Below, piece after piece: positions 17,768 to 26,124 of a stretch of 37,061 nt of DNA; positions within the stretch are counted from its first letter, which is position 1, and every line of letters starts with the position of its first letter. Origin of the DNA: Alphaproteobacteria bacterium (GTDB lineage: Bacteria > Pseudomonadota > Alphaproteobacteria > UBA8366 > GCA-2717185); assembly GCA_028822585.1 (NCBI GenBank), contig JAPKDL010000020.1, forward strand, positions 1 through 37,061. Direction: 5' to 3'. Made by a program: the position numbers and the translations under genes. The notes under the pieces are model-generated. The model searched no databases, was not told the DNA's origin, and was given only the letters and a program-made list of their open reading frames with translations.

Positions 17768-17938
17768 CGCCGGGCGACCCGTGTACGCCGACAACGACAC
17801 CTCATAGGCCTCTGGTAATGCTTCCCAGGGAATAATTCGGCTCAACAAAACCCGCCGGCAGCCTCCCTCCAGCCACTTCTCAAATTCAGTCTCAAAACCG
17901 TCAAAAATCAGCTGATGGGGAAAGCGATGATTACGCAT
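17768..17938 (-). pseudogene. N-terminal scrap of a second, different transposase (IS5/IS1182-like)
   Basis: The frame starts MRNHRFPHQLIFDGFETEFE and continues WEALPEAYEVSLSAYTGRPA. This resembles the beginning of DUF772-type IS5/IS1182 transposases, where a YRHPNQLTFDGF-like start and a TGRPA motif precede the helix-turn-helix. The similarity stops exactly at GRPA, and the next codons belong in frame to the IS3 remnant. The two elements are fused at about 17767, so one probably inserted into, or recombined with, the other. Confidence 0.55.
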
Positions 17939-17995
17939 GGCGTAAGCTTATCAACTGATTAGTGTCTAATAATATACATTACACGAGAAAAAATG

Positions 17996-18016
17996 ATGAT
18001 TCATGATTCATGATTG
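17996..18016. repeat. Three tandem heptamers ATGATTC/G
   Basis: ATGATTC, ATGATTC, ATGATTG follow each other without a gap, about 200 bases upstream of cpaB. Tandem copies this short can vary in number by slippage or form a regulator site. Confidence 0.7.
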
Positions 18017-18104
18017 AACTCAATATCTTAACGTACCTTAGGAGGCTCCACTTAGAATACTGTTCAATATCGACAATGATGCCAAGAGACCTAAGTGCTA
18101 CGGT

Positions 18105-18157
18105 TTTATATTGTAATTTTATTTATATTGTAATAATACACGCCGCTTTATATTGTA
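18105..18157. repeat. Three direct copies of TTTATATTGTA upstream of cpaB
   Basis: Identical 11-base copies lie at 18105-18115, 18122-18132 and 18147-18157, with start-to-start distances of 17 and 25 bases. They end 57 bases before the cpaB start, where an operator or activator array would be expected. Confidence 0.75.
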
Positions 18158-18213
18158 TTTATTCAGCGATTATAAATTTCTGATGATGCGTCAAACTTAG
18201 TGAGTGGCCGATT

Positions 18214-19206
18214 ATGAGGTACTTGTTGATTGGCTTAATCCTCCTTGCAGTAGCAACAGCGGGCGGTGCCGCGTTGATGGTTAAACGCCTGATGGATTCG
18301 CGAATTGAGGAACGAGCCAACATTCCCGTCGAGAAGATTGAAGTTAAGGGCATATATGTAATCGTTGCGGACGAACGAATACCAATCGGGACCACCCTGA
18401 CGAAGGGGTTCCTCCGATGGCAAAAATGGCCGAATGATGCCATACAAAGCACGTTCTTGTCTTCAGAAGCTCGTGACGACAAGCTTGTTAAGAAGCTTGT
18501 TGGTGCTACTGTCCGCCAAAGGGTGGCAGAAGGAACACCAATTACTGAAGATATGGTCTTTCGTCGTGGGAAAACTGGCTTCCTATCTGGGATTATTGAT
18601 GAAGGTTTTCGGGCTATTGCTTTAAAAATCGACATACCGTCAGGTGTGGGCGGTTTCATCCTTCCGGGTGACCGGGTAGACGTCTTGGTTACGTTTAATG
18701 CTCGACAACTTACACAAGGCCTCAGCAGTTCGAATACCGAAGGAGGTCTTGGAGAAGACAGCGGACCGCGCGTTATTGGGCACGCCAAGTACAGTTCCGA
18801 AACGATATTACAGGATGTCCGGGTCCTAGGCATTGATCAGAAGTTCAAAGAGGTCGAAGACAACGCTTTAGTTGCAAAGTCCGCCACTTTAGAGGTTTCA
18901 CCGAAGCAAGCCGAAATTTTGACAGTGGCACGTGCTATGGGAAAACTTAGTTTAACGTTACGCAGCAAGGCAAATGACGGCTCTGGAACGATAGCCAAAT
19001 CCTACACAACAGACGTTGGCATTAGTCCAACACTGCAAAATATTATGGCGCGCATAGCTAAAGATGCGCAGAGGAACAAAGCAAAGGGCCCTTTAAAAAG
19101 GAAGCGCCAAACCTCCTATAAATCGAAACCAGCTGCACCTCCTTCTACTGAAGTGAGAATAATTCGTGGCGACAATCAATCAACACAGAAGTTCCTTTCT
19201 AGATGA
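18214..19206 (+). CDS. cpaB: Flp pilus assembly protein CpaB (RcpC)
   Basis: The protein has 330 residues. A single N-terminal membrane or signal segment (YLLIGLILLAVATAGGAAL, residues 3-21) is followed by a SAF domain at about 48-125 (VADERIPIGTTLT... GTPITEDMV). The conserved RcpC/CpaB region follows: IALKIDIPSGVGGFILPGDRVDVLVTF (given here in outline, about residues 130-156). CpaB works in the periplasm with the CpaC secretin in the Tad outer-membrane channel. It is the first gene of the operon and overlaps cpaC by four bases (ATGA). The C-terminal tail is rich in Lys, Arg and Ser and probably disordered. Confidence 0.92.
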   Translation: MRYLLIGLILLAVATAGGAALMVKRLMDSRIEERANIPVEKIEVKGIYVIVADERIPIGTTLTKGFLRWQKWPNDAIQSTFLSSEARDDKLVKKLVGATVRQRVAEGTPITEDMVFRRGKTGFLSGIIDEGFRAIALKIDIPSGVGGFILPGDRVDVLVTFNARQLTQGLSSSNTEGGLGEDSGPRVIGHAKYSSETILQDVRVLGIDQKFKEVEDNALVAKSATLEVSPKQAEILTVARAMGKLSLTLRSKANDGSGTIAKSYTTDVGISPTLQNIMARIAKDAQRNKAKGPLKRKRQTSYKSKPAAPPSTEVRIIRGDNQSTQKFLSR

Positions 19207-20687
19207 ACACATCAATTAAAAATTTATTACGATTAACGGTTCGAGTACTAAACTTGGCGTGGGTGTGCGTAGGCCTGACTTTAGCGGGGGGTGGGGCCGG
19301 CGCTGCCGCAGCGGATAACGGCCAGAAGTCATTGATTTCGACCCCTTTGGTACCAGTAGTAATTAAAACGCTCGCAAAGAACGTTCCCGAGCTCGAAGTC
19401 GAATTAATTTCTATTTTCCTTAACAAGGCTCACTACGTTCAATTATCAGAGCCGGTTAGGGACATAGTGATTGCCAACCCGGATATTTCTAATGTGCTCG
19501 TGAAAACACCAACTGATCTCTACCTGATGGGGCAATCTCTGGGGACCACCAACGCTTTTTTGTTAGGGGAAAAAGGGCAAATAATTAGACATATTGTGAT
19601 CGAGGTCAAAAGCGATATCAACGCAGCACGCAAAGCAATAGAGGCCCTATTACCAGGGGCAAATGTCGACGTTAAAAGCATTGGCGACAGTTTAGTGCTT
19701 ACAGGAACAGTTCGCTCCTCTGCCGAATCCGTGGATGCCGTAGATGTGGCCCGACGGTTCGTCAAGGAAGACAGTAAGGTTATTAACTTGCTGCGGGTTC
19801 TAAAAGATCTCCAAGTATTGCTGCAGGTTCGCGTGGCGGAAATGCAACGGACCACAATCAAAAACTTGGCGGCGAGCAGCTCATTTAATAAATTGATCAG
19901 TAACAGGGGCCTTACTGTAGCAACGACTGCTATTATACCTAGAGCAGTCACCTCTGCTATAAGTGGGACGATAAGCTTCAACAAATTAGGGTTGCAGTCT
20001 TCGACGATTACAGCACTCGAGCGCCAAGGGCTTGTCAAGACGCTTGCCGAACCAGCATTGACCGCTGTTTCTGGTGAGACAGCGAATTTTTTAGCTGGTG
20101 GTGAAATTCCAACACCAGCTGGTGTCGATACACAGGGTAACTTGCTAGTAGAATTTCGCGAATTTGGTGTCGCCCTCAGTTTTACACCCGTAGTATTGGA
20201 TCAGAACCAAATTAATCTCAGGATATCAACAGAAGTCAGCCGCATCGCGGAAGAAAACAGGTTAACCTTGCCATTCGGCACCAATAATCAAACAGTCGAA
20301 GTCCTAGGTCTTGCCGTTCGGCGAGCACAAAGTACCGTTAATCTGACAAGCGGCGATAGCATGATGATTGCCGGCATGTTGCAAAGAGACGAAGTCAACC
20401 AAACTGATGGTACTCCTTGGCTCAAAGATATCCCTGTCCTAGGTGCACTTTTCAGAAGTCAGGCATACCAGAACAACGAAACAGAGTTAGTTGTGCTGGT
20501 CACGCCCTATATTGTTCGGCCAGTCAAACCAACAAACAAACTTAACCTGCCGACTGATGGCTTTGTGTCCGCCAGTGACATTGACATGTATTTATTAGGC
20601 CGATTGTACAAACAATATGGTCGAGCCAAGAGTGACCGGCAGAAAATCCCGTTACTTCAAGGACCCATCGGGTATGTTATGAAATGA
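19203..20687 (+). CDS. cpaC: Tad secretin CpaC (RcpA)
   Basis: The protein forms the outer-membrane channel for Flp pili. A long signal peptide ends around residue 36 (GAGAAAADN). The pilus N-terminal domain follows (YVQLSEPVRDIVIANPDIS), then a BON-like module near 140-190 (NVDVKSIGDSLVLTGTV). The type II/III secretin domain runs from about 270 to 440 (LAEPALTAVSGETANFL, GGEIPTP, and terminal LVTPYIVRPVKP). The 494-residue length is normal. ATGA overlaps couple it to cpaB before and cpaD after. A separate small protein at 27419 repeats its N-terminal domain. Confidence 0.94.
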   Translation: MNTSIKNLLRLTVRVLNLAWVCVGLTLAGGGAGAAAADNGQKSLISTPLVPVVIKTLAKNVPELEVELISIFLNKAHYVQLSEPVRDIVIANPDISNVLVKTPTDLYLMGQSLGTTNAFLLGEKGQIIRHIVIEVKSDINAARKAIEALLPGANVDVKSIGDSLVLTGTVRSSAESVDAVDVARRFVKEDSKVINLLRVLKDLQVLLQVRVAEMQRTTIKNLAASSSFNKLISNRGLTVATTAIIPRAVTSAISGTISFNKLGLQSSTITALERQGLVKTLAEPALTAVSGETANFLAGGEIPTPAGVDTQGNLLVEFREFGVALSFTPVVLDQNQINLRISTEVSRIAEENRLTLPFGTNNQTVEVLGLAVRRAQSTVNLTSGDSMMIAGMLQRDEVNQTDGTPWLKDIPVLGALFRSQAYQNNETELVVLVTPYIVRPVKPTNKLNLPTDGFVSASDIDMYLLGRLYKQYGRAKSDRQKIPLLQGPIGYVMK

Positions 20688-21391
20688 TAATAACTACCAG
20701 AAAACACGGCTGCATAAATCGCATGTTCCAGTTGTTAGCCTTAGCTTGGGTGGCTGTTATTGCCGGTGCTTGTGCGTTGCCAATTAATAATGAAGAAATT
20801 AATAATGAAGAAACAAGTGGGCGCTTCAATATCAAAGCTGAGCTTGTCACTTTTACAGTCGGCTTGAAGTTTGATGGCAACAAGGGGTCAGCCGTCGCAC
20901 GTGATGAAAATTCCTTTAACAAATTTTTAAAGGAATTTCGCCGGCGTGGACGAAGTACACTCACTGTTTCGACGACACCGCAGTCAAAACCAGAAGATGA
21001 GAGGGCGGTTATAGTCCGCCTCATGGCTGAAGGTATCAGCCGCAATTCTATCGTCGTACAGAAGGGGAAAGCACCAAAAACAGACTCATTTGGTGTAATG
21101 TTTAGCTTCCGCGGCTATATGGTTGATGTACCAAAATGCGGTATTTGGATCGAAGACGTTATGCACAAGCGAACCAATCAACGCCATGCTAATTTTGGCT
21201 GCACTTACAACCGTAACATCGGCCTTATGTTAGCTGACCCTGGTGACTTGGTGGCCCCGACAGGCGCCATTAATACTGACAGGAGCCGGATGGACGAAGT
21301 TATTAGAGTCTTCCGAGAGGGCAAAGCCGCGGGGACTACAGCTCCCAAGAACGAGCAGGGAAAATTCGCTGCGCCGTCGCAGAGTCAATAA
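20684..21391 (+). CDS. cpaD: Tad lipoprotein CpaD
   Basis: The protein has 235 residues and a lipoprotein signal: a hydrophobic stretch ending VIAGAC, so the mature protein starts at that Cys (about residue 30). The C-terminal half carries the CpaD hallmark FGCTYNRNIGLMLADPGDL, followed by SRMDEVIRVFREGKAAG. CpaD is the outer-membrane pilotin-like partner of the CpaC secretin. A 15-base tandem duplication just after the lipidation site gives INNEEINNEE. The start ATG overlaps the cpaC stop. The final residues are polar and low in complexity. Confidence 0.88.
   Translation: MIITTRKHGCINRMFQLLALAWVAVIAGACALPINNEEINNEETSGRFNIKAELVTFTVGLKFDGNKGSAVARDENSFNKFLKEFRRRGRSTLTVSTTPQSKPEDERAVIVRLMAEGISRNSIVVQKGKAPKTDSFGVMFSFRGYMVDVPKCGIWIEDVMHKRTNQRHANFGCTYNRNIGLMLADPGDLVAPTGAINTDRSRMDEVIRVFREGKAAGTTAPKNEQGKFAAPSQSQ
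20783..20812 (+). repeat. Exact 15-base tandem repeat inside cpaD
   Basis: ATTAATAATGAAGAA occurs twice head to tail. It keeps the frame and doubles five residues (INNEE) in the linker next to the lipid anchor, so copy-number change would lengthen the linker without breaking the gene. Confidence 0.85.
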
Positions 21392-21410
21392 GCTTAAAGC
21401 AGACCAACTA

Positions 21411-22616
21411 ATGGCAAGTACCATGACAATACGAATTTCCATAACAGCATTTGTTTTAGCGGGTGAGACAACCGCCGCAGTGCAAGCGGTCCAAAAAAAC
21501 CGAGAGTTCTCTCGCTGTCAGATTATTAATCATGAGGGGAGTATAAAAGAGGCTATTAAGTACCTCTCAGAAAACGAGTCCCCGAACTTACTGATCGTTG
21601 AAACTAATCTGTCTGGCGACGCATTGTTCGAGGAGTTAAAATCCCTAGCAAATGTTTTTGATCCTAATAGCCGCTTAATGCTCATCGGACAAGAGAACCG
21701 TATTCAACTTTATCGCCAGCTCAAAAATATGGGTATCCATGAGTATCTCTGCAGTCCCATTGAGAGCGAACAACTACAGTCCTCAATTAGCCAACTATAC
21801 GCCGATCCTGAAGCGATTGAGCTTGGTCGTGTTATCGCTTGCGTAGGAGCTAGCGGTGGTGCCGGAAGTAGCACGGTTGCTGCAAATTTAGCATATACAT
21901 TAGGGCAGAAGTATTCAAACGAGGTTATATTAATCGACCTTGATCTTTGTTTTGGTACTGCGGCGCTAGCGCTTAATTTGCAACAACGGCAGAGTATTGC
22001 CGATGCATTGGCTCAGCCGGACCGGCTTGACGATGTCATGATAGAACGGTTCATGCTTAAGTATAACGACTATCTTTCTGTCGTGGCCGCACCGACAGTG
22101 CTCGGTGGCGACCATGAGATTTCGCTCAACGCCTTCGAAACACTTCTCGACCTCGTGCGCCGCATGGCGTCTTTTATCGTCTTGGATGTCCCACATCAAT
22201 GGTCACCCTGGGTAAATGAAGTCCTTTTGGATGCGAATGAAGTTTTGGTAATTGCCTATCCCGACCTAGTCAATCTGCGCGATGCTCAAGCGATTTTTGA
22301 CAGGCTCATGGAGAAGCGAAACGTCGATGCCCCAACACGTCTAATTCTCAACCGCGTTGGTATGGCAAAAAGAACTGAGCTTGGTCCAAATGACTTTAAG
22401 GGGCCAGTCACCATGACGCCAACACTAAACATTCCATTTGAGCCTAACCTCTACGGCATGGCTCTCAATAATGGCAAAAGCATTGTGGAGGAAAACAAGC
22501 GTGCAAAGTCTACTAAATTGTTTGATGAACTTGCAAAAATTGTAAGCGGTAGAGTGCAGTCTGAAAAACAACGGCCAGGGCGTATGGTCCCAAATTTTCT
22601 CAGGTCTGACAAATGA
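21411..22616 (+). CDS. cpaE: Tad localisation ATPase CpaE (TadZ)
   Basis: The protein has 401 residues from ATG 21411. An atypical receiver-like N-terminal domain (residues about 5-120, with LLIVETNLSGDALFEEL) precedes a MinD/ParA-like ATPase domain. The deviant Walker A is GASGGAGSSTVAANLA from residue 146: Ser replaces the usual Lys-Thr pair, as often seen in TadZ/CpaE. IDLDLCFGTAALAL is the switch region. CpaE directs the Tad machine to its site in the cell. The alternative start ATG 21423 would remove four residues. The frame is open 56 codons further up but overlaps cpaD, so that extension is unlikely. It overlaps cpaF by four bases. Confidence 0.9.
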   Translation: MASTMTIRISITAFVLAGETTAAVQAVQKNREFSRCQIINHEGSIKEAIKYLSENESPNLLIVETNLSGDALFEELKSLANVFDPNSRLMLIGQENRIQLYRQLKNMGIHEYLCSPIESEQLQSSISQLYADPEAIELGRVIACVGASGGAGSSTVAANLAYTLGQKYSNEVILIDLDLCFGTAALALNLQQRQSIADALAQPDRLDDVMIERFMLKYNDYLSVVAAPTVLGGDHEISLNAFETLLDLVRRMASFIVLDVPHQWSPWVNEVLLDANEVLVIAYPDLVNLRDAQAIFDRLMEKRNVDAPTRLILNRVGMAKRTELGPNDFKGPVTMTPTLNIPFEPNLYGMALNNGKSIVEENKRAKSTKLFDELAKIVSGRVQSEKQRPGRMVPNFLRSDK

Positions 22617-24163
22617 CAACCTTTGGACAAAGAGGAAAGCCGCTTTCTAAACCGGCCCCAGAACCTCAGGCCAAACCCGTAGAGGGTGCGCCTATTGTAG
22701 ATAATATTGACGCCTTAATTGAACACCCAGAACGCCTTGAAGAACCGACGAAAACAACCCCTGAGGCCGCAACCAACCCTATGGCGGAGTCAGTCATCTT
22801 ACGCCGCCCTGAAAAGCCTGAACATCCGCATGGGGAACTGGAATCACAAGGGGCTGCGGAAAGAAAGCCCCCGCAAGAGGATGGACCGCTGGATGAAAAA
22901 CTCCAGGAAATCAAGGTTAGCGTTTTCAACTATCTAATTGAAGCGGTTGACCTCTCGCAACTAGCAGCCCTTGAATATTCAGAAGTACGCGAAGAAATCG
23001 GCGACGTTGCCAGTGAAATCATTGGCATGCGCGGCTTCGTGCTCAGTGCGCAAGAGCAACAACGCGTAATCGAAGATATATGTAACGATGTATTGGGTCT
23101 GGGGCCTTTGGAGCCACTACTCGCCCGGGACGAAATCACCGACATCATGGTGAACGGACCCGATAAAGTTTATATCGAAACGAAAGGCAAGATTGAGCTC
23201 ACCGACATCAAGTTCCGCGACAACGCACAACTCATGAATATATGTCAACGTATTGTCACGGCAGTTGGGCGTCGAGTTGATGAAGCAAGCCCAGTCTGTG
23301 ACGCACGCCTGCTCGATGGTTCACGCGTCAACGTTATAGCGAAGCCACTATCTGTTGATGGGGCGACATTGACAATTCGAAAATTCCAGAAGGAAAAACT
23401 AACTCTCGATAACTTGGTTGAGTTTAAAAGTGTATCGCCAGAATGCGCCCAACTTCTAGAGGTTATCGGGGCCTGCCGATTGAACGTCCTGGTATCGGGT
23501 GGCACGGGGTCGGGCAAGACCACGCTCCTCAATTGTCTCACAAACTACATCGAGGAAGGGGAGCGCGTAGTCACCTGCGAGGATGCCGCAGAACTGCAAC
23601 TTAAAAACCCTCATGTCGTCCGCCTGGAAACACGTCCGCCAAACCTAGAGGGAGCGGGCGAAGTCACTATGCGTGACCTCGTACGTAATTGCCTACGTAT
23701 GCGCCCCGAACGCATCATCGTTGGGGAGGTTCGTGGCCCCGAAGCATTCGACCTTTTACAAGCGATGAACACAGGTCACGACGGCTCAATGGGCACCGTG
23801 CACGCCAACAATCCACGCGAGGGTCTCGCGCGTATGGAGAATATGATTGCGATGGGCGGCTTTAACCTTCCGGCAAAAGCGATGCGGGAGCAAATTTCTT
23901 CAGCTATAAATATCATCGTACAGGCCTCGCGATTGCGCGACGGTTCACGAAAAATTACGCATGTTACTGAAATAGTTGGCATGGAAGGCGACATAGTAAC
24001 TTTGCAGGATCTTTTTGTCTTCGAAATCGAGGGCGAAGATGCTGATGGCAACATCATAGGCCGGCACAAGTCAACTGGCCTGCGCCCCATTTTTTGGGAT
24101 AAAGCCCGTTATTTCGGTCTTGAAGAGAAGTTAGCTCAGGCAATTGGGGCTTCGAATGTTTGA
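22613..24163 (+). CDS. cpaF: Tad secretion ATPase CpaF (TadA)
   Basis: This 516-residue type II/IV secretion ATPase powers Flp pilus assembly. The first 100 residues are acidic, proline-rich and probably flexible. The N-terminal domain of the ATPase follows ([10 protein letters not shown]-like [21 protein letters not shown]). The core has Walker [14 protein letters not shown] at about residue 296, the Asp-box CEDAAELQL, Walker [18 protein letters not shown] and the His-box [12 protein letters not shown]. All catalytic motifs are intact. It is coupled to cpaE at the start and overlaps tadB by eight bases at the end. Confidence 0.95.
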   Translation: MTTFGQRGKPLSKPAPEPQAKPVEGAPIVDNIDALIEHPERLEEPTKTTPEAATNPMAESVILRRPEKPEHPHGELESQGAAERKPPQEDGPLDEKLQEIKVSVFNYLIEAVDLSQLAALEYSEVREEIGDVASEIIGMRGFVLSAQEQQRVIEDICNDVLGLGPLEPLLARDEITDIMVNGPDKVYIETKGKIELTDIKFRDNAQLMNICQRIVTAVGRRVDEASPVCDARLLDGSRVNVIAKPLSVDGATLTIRKFQKEKLTLDNLVEFKSVSPECAQLLEVIGACRLNVLVSGGTGSGKTTLLNCLTNYIEEGERVVTCEDAAELQLKNPHVVRLETRPPNLEGAGEVTMRDLVRNCLRMRPERIIVGEVRGPEAFDLLQAMNTGHDGSMGTVHANNPREGLARMENMIAMGGFNLPAKAMREQISSAINIIVQASRLRDGSRKITHVTEIVGMEGDIVTLQDLFVFEIEGEDADGNIIGRHKSTGLRPIFWDKARYFGLEEKLAQAIGASNV

Positions 24164-25163
24164 CCCGTTAGAAGTCATTCAAGCCGGACCACTGATCGCC
24201 GTTATGGCGCTGATGATCATAATTATGTTTACATTGATTGGCGGCTTTGGATACGTGGTCGTGTTACGTCCCAGATTGCGTTTACGGCGTCGAATGGCGG
24301 AATTTAACCTCGTCGCACGCGGTCCCGGTAAAAGAACCAAAACTGCAGTCAATCCGCGTCAAAGCCGAATACAAGAGAAACTGCAGGAACTCGAAGATAA
24401 GGCTAATAAGAAAAAACAACGGAATGAACTTCGAACAGAACTCCTACAGGCGGGTCTCGATATAAATGTTCGGAGATATTTCCTGCTCACATCCATCGCC
24501 GGCATAGGGATGGGCGGCCTTGCGATAATGTTCAAGGCTGGCATATTAGCTGCCATTGTGCTGGCCATATTAGGGTTTTTTGTTCTACCAAAGCTTGTCA
24601 TACGTCAAATGGCCAAAGCTCGTCAAAAAAAATTCACCCAGAATTTTGCTAATGCAATCGATATCATAGTTCGCGGTGTTAGATCTGGACTGCCCATTGG
24701 CGAGTGCTTTAATATCATAGGCCGCGAATCTCCAGAACCAGTTGGCGAAATAATCCGCCTCTTGGTTGAGGGCACTAAACTTGGAATCAGCATGGAGGAC
24801 TTACTTGCCCGTGGTCTAGAAAGAATGCCAACGACAGAATTCAAGTTTTTTGCCATCGTTTTGGTTATTCAACAGCAAACTGGAGGAAATCTGGCTGAAA
24901 CCCTAGACGGCCTCTCCAACGTTCTGCGAGAGCGTAAAAAACTGAAAGATAGAGCGAAAGCACTCTCTAGCGAAGCGAAAGCATCAGCCTCGATTATCGG
25001 CTGTCTACCCTTTTTCGTTGCCGGAATGGTCTCGTTAATTAGCCCCGACTACATGGCTGTGTTGTTCACTGAAGAAACAGGCAACATCATGCTGGCAGGC
25101 GGCTTATGCTGGATGGGCATTGGCGTCCTAGTTATGAAAAAAATGATTAATTTTAATTTCTGA
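24156..25163 (+). CDS. tadB: Tad inner-membrane platform protein TadB
   Basis: The protein has about 335 residues of the T2SSF/GspF family. A hydrophobic N-terminal segment lies near residues 11-36. A basic cytoplasmic stretch (RPRLRLRRRM) follows, then two central membrane segments around 108-150, the F-domain (FANAIDIIVRGVRSGLPIGE), and two C-terminal membrane segments (GCLPFFVAGMVSLI, AGGLCWMGIGVLVM). TadB and TadC form the platform on which CpaF acts. ATG 24156 overlaps the cpaF end by eight bases and is preferred to TTG 24144. Confidence 0.92.
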   Translation: MFDPLEVIQAGPLIAVMALMIIIMFTLIGGFGYVVVLRPRLRLRRRMAEFNLVARGPGKRTKTAVNPRQSRIQEKLQELEDKANKKKQRNELRTELLQAGLDINVRRYFLLTSIAGIGMGGLAIMFKAGILAAIVLAILGFFVLPKLVIRQMAKARQKKFTQNFANAIDIIVRGVRSGLPIGECFNIIGRESPEPVGEIIRLLVEGTKLGISMEDLLARGLERMPTTEFKFFAIVLVIQQQTGGNLAETLDGLSNVLRERKKLKDRAKALSSEAKASASIIGCLPFFVAGMVSLISPDYMAVLFTEETGNIMLAGGLCWMGIGVLVMKKMINFNF

Positions 25164-25166
25164 ACG

Positions 25167-26123
25167 ATGACTACACTTCTGGATACCGAAACAATTATTC
25201 TGACGCTAAGCGCTGTGGGTGCCTTTGCGTCAATTATGGCATTGGCACTGCCGTTCCTAAAACGAAACCAAGTTGGCCCCCGACAGAAAGAAATTTCTGA
25301 ACGGCGCAAAGAACTCAGTCGCGAACAACGTGAAGACCTTGCGCGGAAGGGCACCCGAGAACGACCGCAAGCACGCATCACGATGATTAAGCGGTTGTTG
25401 GTACATTTCAATCTGTCGAAGCTCGCAGCATCGCCAGGTTTACGTCGTAAGTTATTAATTGCAGGGTATAGGCAACAGTCCGCAGTTTTGATCTTCGTGT
25501 TCCTGCGTTTTACAATAGCATTCAGCCTAATGCTATTGACGTTACTTTTTTTTCTGGCGGATAAAAATTCGGATTTGCCCTTCCTTGGTCAGGCCGCAAT
25601 TATGGCTGCCGGAGGCTTGTTTGGCTTTTGGCTACCCGCAATTATAATTGCAAACGCAACACAAAAACGGCAACAAGACATGGAATTGGCATTTCCTGAA
25701 GCCTTGGACCTACTAGTCATTTGTGTTCAGGCTGGCCTCTCAATTGACGCAGCTTTTTCACGCGTATCGGAAGAAATATCAAGCATAAGCACAGCACTTT
25801 CTCTGGAGATAAGTCTGACTGCGGCAGAATTAACTTTCCTAGGGGATCGCCCAAAGGCATACGATAATCTTTATGAACGTACTGGATTGGAGAGTGTACG
25901 GTCTTTGACCACGGCACTTTCACAGTCTGATAAATATGGGACACCCGTAGGTGCTGCGCTCCTAGTACTTTCTGAGGAGAGCCGGAATACCCGGATGTCG
26001 AAGGGAGAAAGCAAGGCAGCAGCCCTACCAGCTCAGCTCACCGTCCCGATGATCATATTCTTCTTGCCACCACTTTTCCTAGTCGTCATCGGTCCAGCAG
26101 CCCTACAAATAAGTGGGTTGTAG
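25167..26123 (+). CDS. tadC: Tad inner-membrane platform protein TadC
   Basis: The 318-residue partner of TadB has the same T2SSF domain: ALDLLVICVQAGLSIDAAFSRV, followed by SLTTALSQSDKYGTPVGAAL. Membrane segments are seen near residues 12-32, 108-160 and at the C-terminus (VPMIIFFLPPLFLVVIGPAALQ). The start lies three bases after the tadB stop. It is the last gene of the plus-strand machine operon. The tadD-like gene ends two bases further on the opposite strand, so transcripts converge here with no obvious terminator hairpin. Confidence 0.92.
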   Translation: MTTLLDTETIILTLSAVGAFASIMALALPFLKRNQVGPRQKEISERRKELSREQREDLARKGTRERPQARITMIKRLLVHFNLSKLAASPGLRRKLLIAGYRQQSAVLIFVFLRFTIAFSLMLLTLLFFLADKNSDLPFLGQAAIMAAGGLFGFWLPAIIIANATQKRQQDMELAFPEALDLLVICVQAGLSIDAAFSRVSEEISSISTALSLEISLTAAELTFLGDRPKAYDNLYERTGLESVRSLTTALSQSDKYGTPVGAALLVLSEESRNTRMSKGESKAAALPAQLTVPMIIFFLPPLFLVVIGPAALQISGL

Positions 26124-26124
26124 G

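Larger units (their letters stand above)
17939..18213 (+). promoter_or_regulatory. A+T-rich leader of the Tad operon
   Basis: This 275-base stretch between the IS remnants and cpaB must carry the promoter of the seven-gene machine operon. It is very A+T-rich and holds two repeat sets described separately. I cannot pick a unique -35/-10 pair. A weak ribosome site (GAGTGG) lies ahead of cpaB. Confidence 0.45.
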
